A model generated the notes under the pieces. It was not told the DNA's origin. It did no database searches and worked only from the letters and a program-made list of their open reading frames with translations. From Enterococcus_K sp051713825 (GTDB lineage Bacteria; Bacillota; Bacilli; Lactobacillales; Enterococcaceae), in contig NZ_JBIOQR010000001.1 in NCBI RefSeq assembly GCF_051713825.1, positions 2,790,001 through 2,854,000 on the forward strand: a DNA stretch of 64,000 bases, read 5' to 3'. Made by a program: the position numbers and the translations under genes. Positions 61,852 through 64,000 of this stretch are shown piece by piece; the stretch's first letter is position 1; each line of letters opens with the position of its first letter.

Positions 61852-61900
61852 GAGAAAACGTGCAGAAATTGCTCCATAAATGAATTGCCTCCAAAATAAA

Positions 61901-62018
61901 GAGGTTGGGACAGAAGCTTATTTCCGAACCTTCAACTCTAGCATGTCCCCATGCGTAGAAGTTGTTGAGAGCGGAACAACGTGAAGATGGAGTTGCTTCT
62001 GTGCCCATCGTTTATTCG
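61901..62018 (+). repeat. Structured repeat, full-length copy
   Basis: Starts GAGGTTGGGACAGAAGC (61901-61917) and ends GCTTCTGTGCCCATCG, so the ends pair (GGGACAGAAGC with GCTTCTGTGCCC). The middle folds separately: CTAGCATG/CATGCGTAG with flanking CAACT/AGTTG. A shortened copy is at 26981-27028. It is followed directly by the malR terminator. Confidence 0.65.
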
Positions 62019-62027
62019 GATAATAAG

Positions 62028-62065
62028 AGTATGGGACATAACTCAAAAAGTTATGTCCCATGCTC
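62028..62065. terminator. Terminator between malR and pepX
   Basis: ATGGGACATAACT (62031-62043) pairs with AGTTATGTCCCAT (62049-62061), loop CAAAA. Same stem family as the hairpin split by the IS3 element. Confidence 0.75.
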
Positions 62066-62129
62066 TCTATTACTATCTATACTGCTATTTTTTATCTACA
62101 GCCACAAACTCTCTGATTGGATGGAGCTT

Positions 62130-64000
62130 TTATTGAACAGGTAGGCTAATCTCAGAACCCTCAAAGTCCAACGTATAGTTAATCTCTTGATTTCCTCTAA
62201 CGGTCATACCAAAGTCCGTACCGTATATAACTAGCCCAATTTGATGTCCTTTAGCTAAGTCATAAATCGTCGGTTGCAAGATAATTTCTACTTCAACAAA
62301 TTCATCTGCTGCTAAGTCATCTGTTTTCCAAGGATATTGACGATTTTGTAGATTAATATGTCCTTTCGTAATCATTTTATGAGAGGACGTCTTGCCTAGT
62401 TGAAACTCTTTTATATCCTCTTCTCGCCATTGATGCCCTAAAGGGAGTCCCTTCAGTTCAATGGTTGCGGGAACCTCTGTTAAGCGTTTTGTTTCTCCAT
62501 AATCAACAAGTTGGGCACTTACCATCCCAAAATTAACACTTGAAGCAATTTTCAGCCTCAAAACAGGTTGCCCGTTCAACGTCACCATTTCTTCTAATGG
62601 CGCTGTTTTTGCCAAATAACGATGCCCCTGCATAGGTCCTTCAGTTCGTTTTATATCCGCTTCCCATTTAGCGACATTTGTGGTGTAAGTCGCAAATTGT
62701 TTTGCCTCCAACTGGTCTTTGTAGGTTTTCATGCCTGATTGTTTTTCTTTGGATAGTTGAGTCTCCCCCAAATAAAATGTTGCCAGCTTATCTGAACCCC
62801 ATTCTTCCAATTTCTCCCATGTATATGCTCGATTATTTTTTTGAACAAGTATATTAGGTAATAACTTATCGGCTTGGTTATCAATTCCGTACAGCTTATA
62901 AGATAACCAACTATTCATCATATCGTTAAAATCAATTGATGGCATATTATGAATATAAATGTGCTGTCCCTGATGTAAAATTAGTTTTTTCTCTACCGGA
63001 ACGTCTTTTAATGCTTCCCATAAATGAGCAACATGTCGTGGTTTGACATTCCAGTCGTTTAAACCATGAACCATGACAATATCTGCTTTGATATTTTTTA
63101 CATTTGGTAAATAATTTCTTTCATCCCAAAAAGTATTATAATCACCTGTTACTCGATCTTGTAATCGAGTCATTTCCTTCTGCTTTTGATCAAAAAATTC
63201 TTTCATCGCCAAATAGTCACCTGCATCATGCATTCGACTAAACGTTTCTTCGGCGAGTACATCCGCATCTTCACCGGGGTATCCTCCTGGCGCAATCACC
63301 AAGCCATTATCGCGATAATATTGATACCAATCAGAAATAGCAGCCTCAGAGATAATCGTTTCTAATCCTTCAACACCGGTTGTAGCGGCAGCTGTCGCTA
63401 ATGTCCCCAAATAAGATTTTCCGGTCATGGCAACTTTTTGGTTACTCCACCAAGCAGAAATTTCTATCCCATCTGTTCGGTTCGTAAATGCACGACGATT
63501 GCCGCTAAGCCATTCAATCACTGCCGTTGTCGCAATCGTTTGTTCGACTGAACCACACGTCTGAATCCCATCAGAGCCACGCGTTCCAATCCCTGCAGAA
63601 TAGACCGCAGCAAACCCTCGGGCTAAGAAATAATCGTTCAGTGCATAAGATTTTTCTCTCATAAAAGTTTCTGAGGCTTTTGTTGTCTGCCCATTGACCA
63701 TACGTTCGGCCGGTATAGCTTTCTCTACAGGAACAAACTGTATCTCTTCATAACTTCTCTCATTAGGTTCTTTTCTAGTTAATGGCACATTAACCTCATG
63801 CATCATTCGTTCCCCAGCTTCTGGATTAATTCCTTGGTTGTAAGGACTCGCTGTAAAAACACTTGGAACACGTAAGCCGTCATAAGTTTCTGACGGTCTC
63901 AAAATCTCAACCTTCAATAAATCTCTTTTTCCATCCTCATCTGTATCTAGCGGCGCTTCTACATAGACAACTTCTCGAATCAGCTTATTCGTGTCGAATA
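62130..64000 (-). CDS. pepX: Xaa-Pro dipeptidyl-peptidase PepX (partial, start outside window)
   Basis: The frame is open past the right edge, so the N-terminus is missing: about 623 residues are visible of the usual 760-800. S15-family catalytic residues: Ser in TGKSYLG, Asp in HGLNDWNV, His in GQHIYIHN; the YVEAPLDTDEDGKRDLL stretch at the edge matches the entry into the catalytic domain of lactic-acid-bacterial PepX. It releases Xaa-Pro dipeptides in the cytoplasm. A TTG at 63917 inside the frame should not be taken for the start. Confidence 0.93.
   Translation of the reverse strand, partial: FDTNKLIREVVYVEAPLDTDEDGKRDLLKVEILRPSETYDGLRVPSVFTASPYNQGINPEAGERMMHEVNVPLTRKEPNERSYEEIQFVPVEKAIPAERMVNGQTTKASETFMREKSYALNDYFLARGFAAVYSAGIGTRGSDGIQTCGSVEQTIATTAVIEWLSGNRRAFTNRTDGIEISAWWSNQKVAMTGKSYLGTLATAAATTGVEGLETIISEAAISDWYQYYRDNGLVIAPGGYPGEDADVLAEETFSRMHDAGDYLAMKEFFDQKQKEMTRLQDRVTGDYNTFWDERNYLPNVKNIKADIVMVHGLNDWNVKPRHVAHLWEALKDVPVEKKLILHQGQHIYIHNMPSIDFNDMMNSWLSYKLYGIDNQADKLLPNILVQKNNRAYTWEKLEEWGSDKLATFYLGETQLSKEKQSGMKTYKDQLEAKQFATYTTNVAKWEADIKRTEGPMQGHRYLAKTAPLEEMVTLNGQPVLRLKIASSVNFGMVSAQLVDYGETKRLTEVPATIELKGLPLGHQWREEDIKEFQLGKTSSHKMITKGHINLQNRQYPWKTDDLAADEFVEVEIILQPTIYDLAKGHQIGLVIYGTDFGMTVRGNQEINYTLDFEGSEISLPVQ

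Noticed and set aside
62130..63917. Complete alpha/beta hydrolase gene starting at 63917
   Set aside because: The frame stays open with PepX-like sequence to the window edge, so the gene is cut by the window, not short.

Overview
This window is low-GC Firmicute DNA, most likely from Enterococcus or a close relative. The best markers are: a maltose locus in which a PTS permease (MalT) is divergent from a phosphorylase/phosphoglucomutase/mutarotase/LacI-regulator operon and is followed by a MapP-like maltose-6'-phosphate phosphatase, the arrangement known from E. faecalis; an Lsa-type ABC-F protein; and GlpK/GlpF with PTS-dependent DhaKLM. The species cannot be read from the sequence. No rRNA, tRNA or CRISPR array was seen.

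Layout. 0-2.4 kb: a PRD regulator and the start of an ascorbate-type PTS IIB gene, with nested inverted repeats upstream. 2.5-5.6 kb: a C39-like cysteine peptidase homologue and PepO. 5.7-10 kb: an FtsX-type permease, ATPase, response regulator and histidine kinase cluster resembling Vex/Vnc systems. 10.1-13.3 kb: a lipid/sphingosine-kinase-like protein, two poorly known genes, and a run of unusual palindromic DNA including a modular repeat array. 13.3-15.5 kb: nicotinamidase, MTA/SAH nucleosidase, a small membrane protein and a NUDIX ADP-ribose pyrophosphatase. 15.7-17.7 kb: XpaC/TelA. 17.7-26.7 kb: amino-acid permease, GlcU, a BceRS-type two-component pair, an MFS exporter, a GH28-like protein with a divergent AraC regulator, and Ohr. 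27-34.7 kb: phosphohexomutase, a DAO-type oxidase, and the glycerol/dihydroxyacetone genes glpK-glpF-dhaK-dhaL-dhaM.

35.2-37.1 kb is an IS3-family (IS150-like) element and 41.8-43.5 kb an IS1182-family element. Both sit inside what were terminator-type hairpins; the IS1182 copy has a clean 9-bp target duplication. Between and after them are a LysM/transglycosylase-like secreted protein, DUF2798, a cold-shock protein, QueG, an acidic lipoprotein and the Lsa-like ABC-F gene with a probable leader-peptide attenuator. 46.6-51.4 kb is a plastic region: an AT-rich ABC-2 exporter pair, three tiny ORFs, and broken genes (GntP-like, TPR-like, an SDR joined to a MetQ-like tail).

51.4-53.4 kb: luxS and a MetE-like methyltransferase under a T-box whose specifier reads AUG (Met). 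With MtnN this supplies parts of the activated-methyl/methionine cycle. 53.4-61.9 kb: the maltose locus (mapP, malT / malP, pgmB, mutarotase, malR) with LacI-type operators over both divergent promoters. The end of the window holds a structured repeat also found, shortened, at 27 kb, and a pepX gene cut by the window edge.
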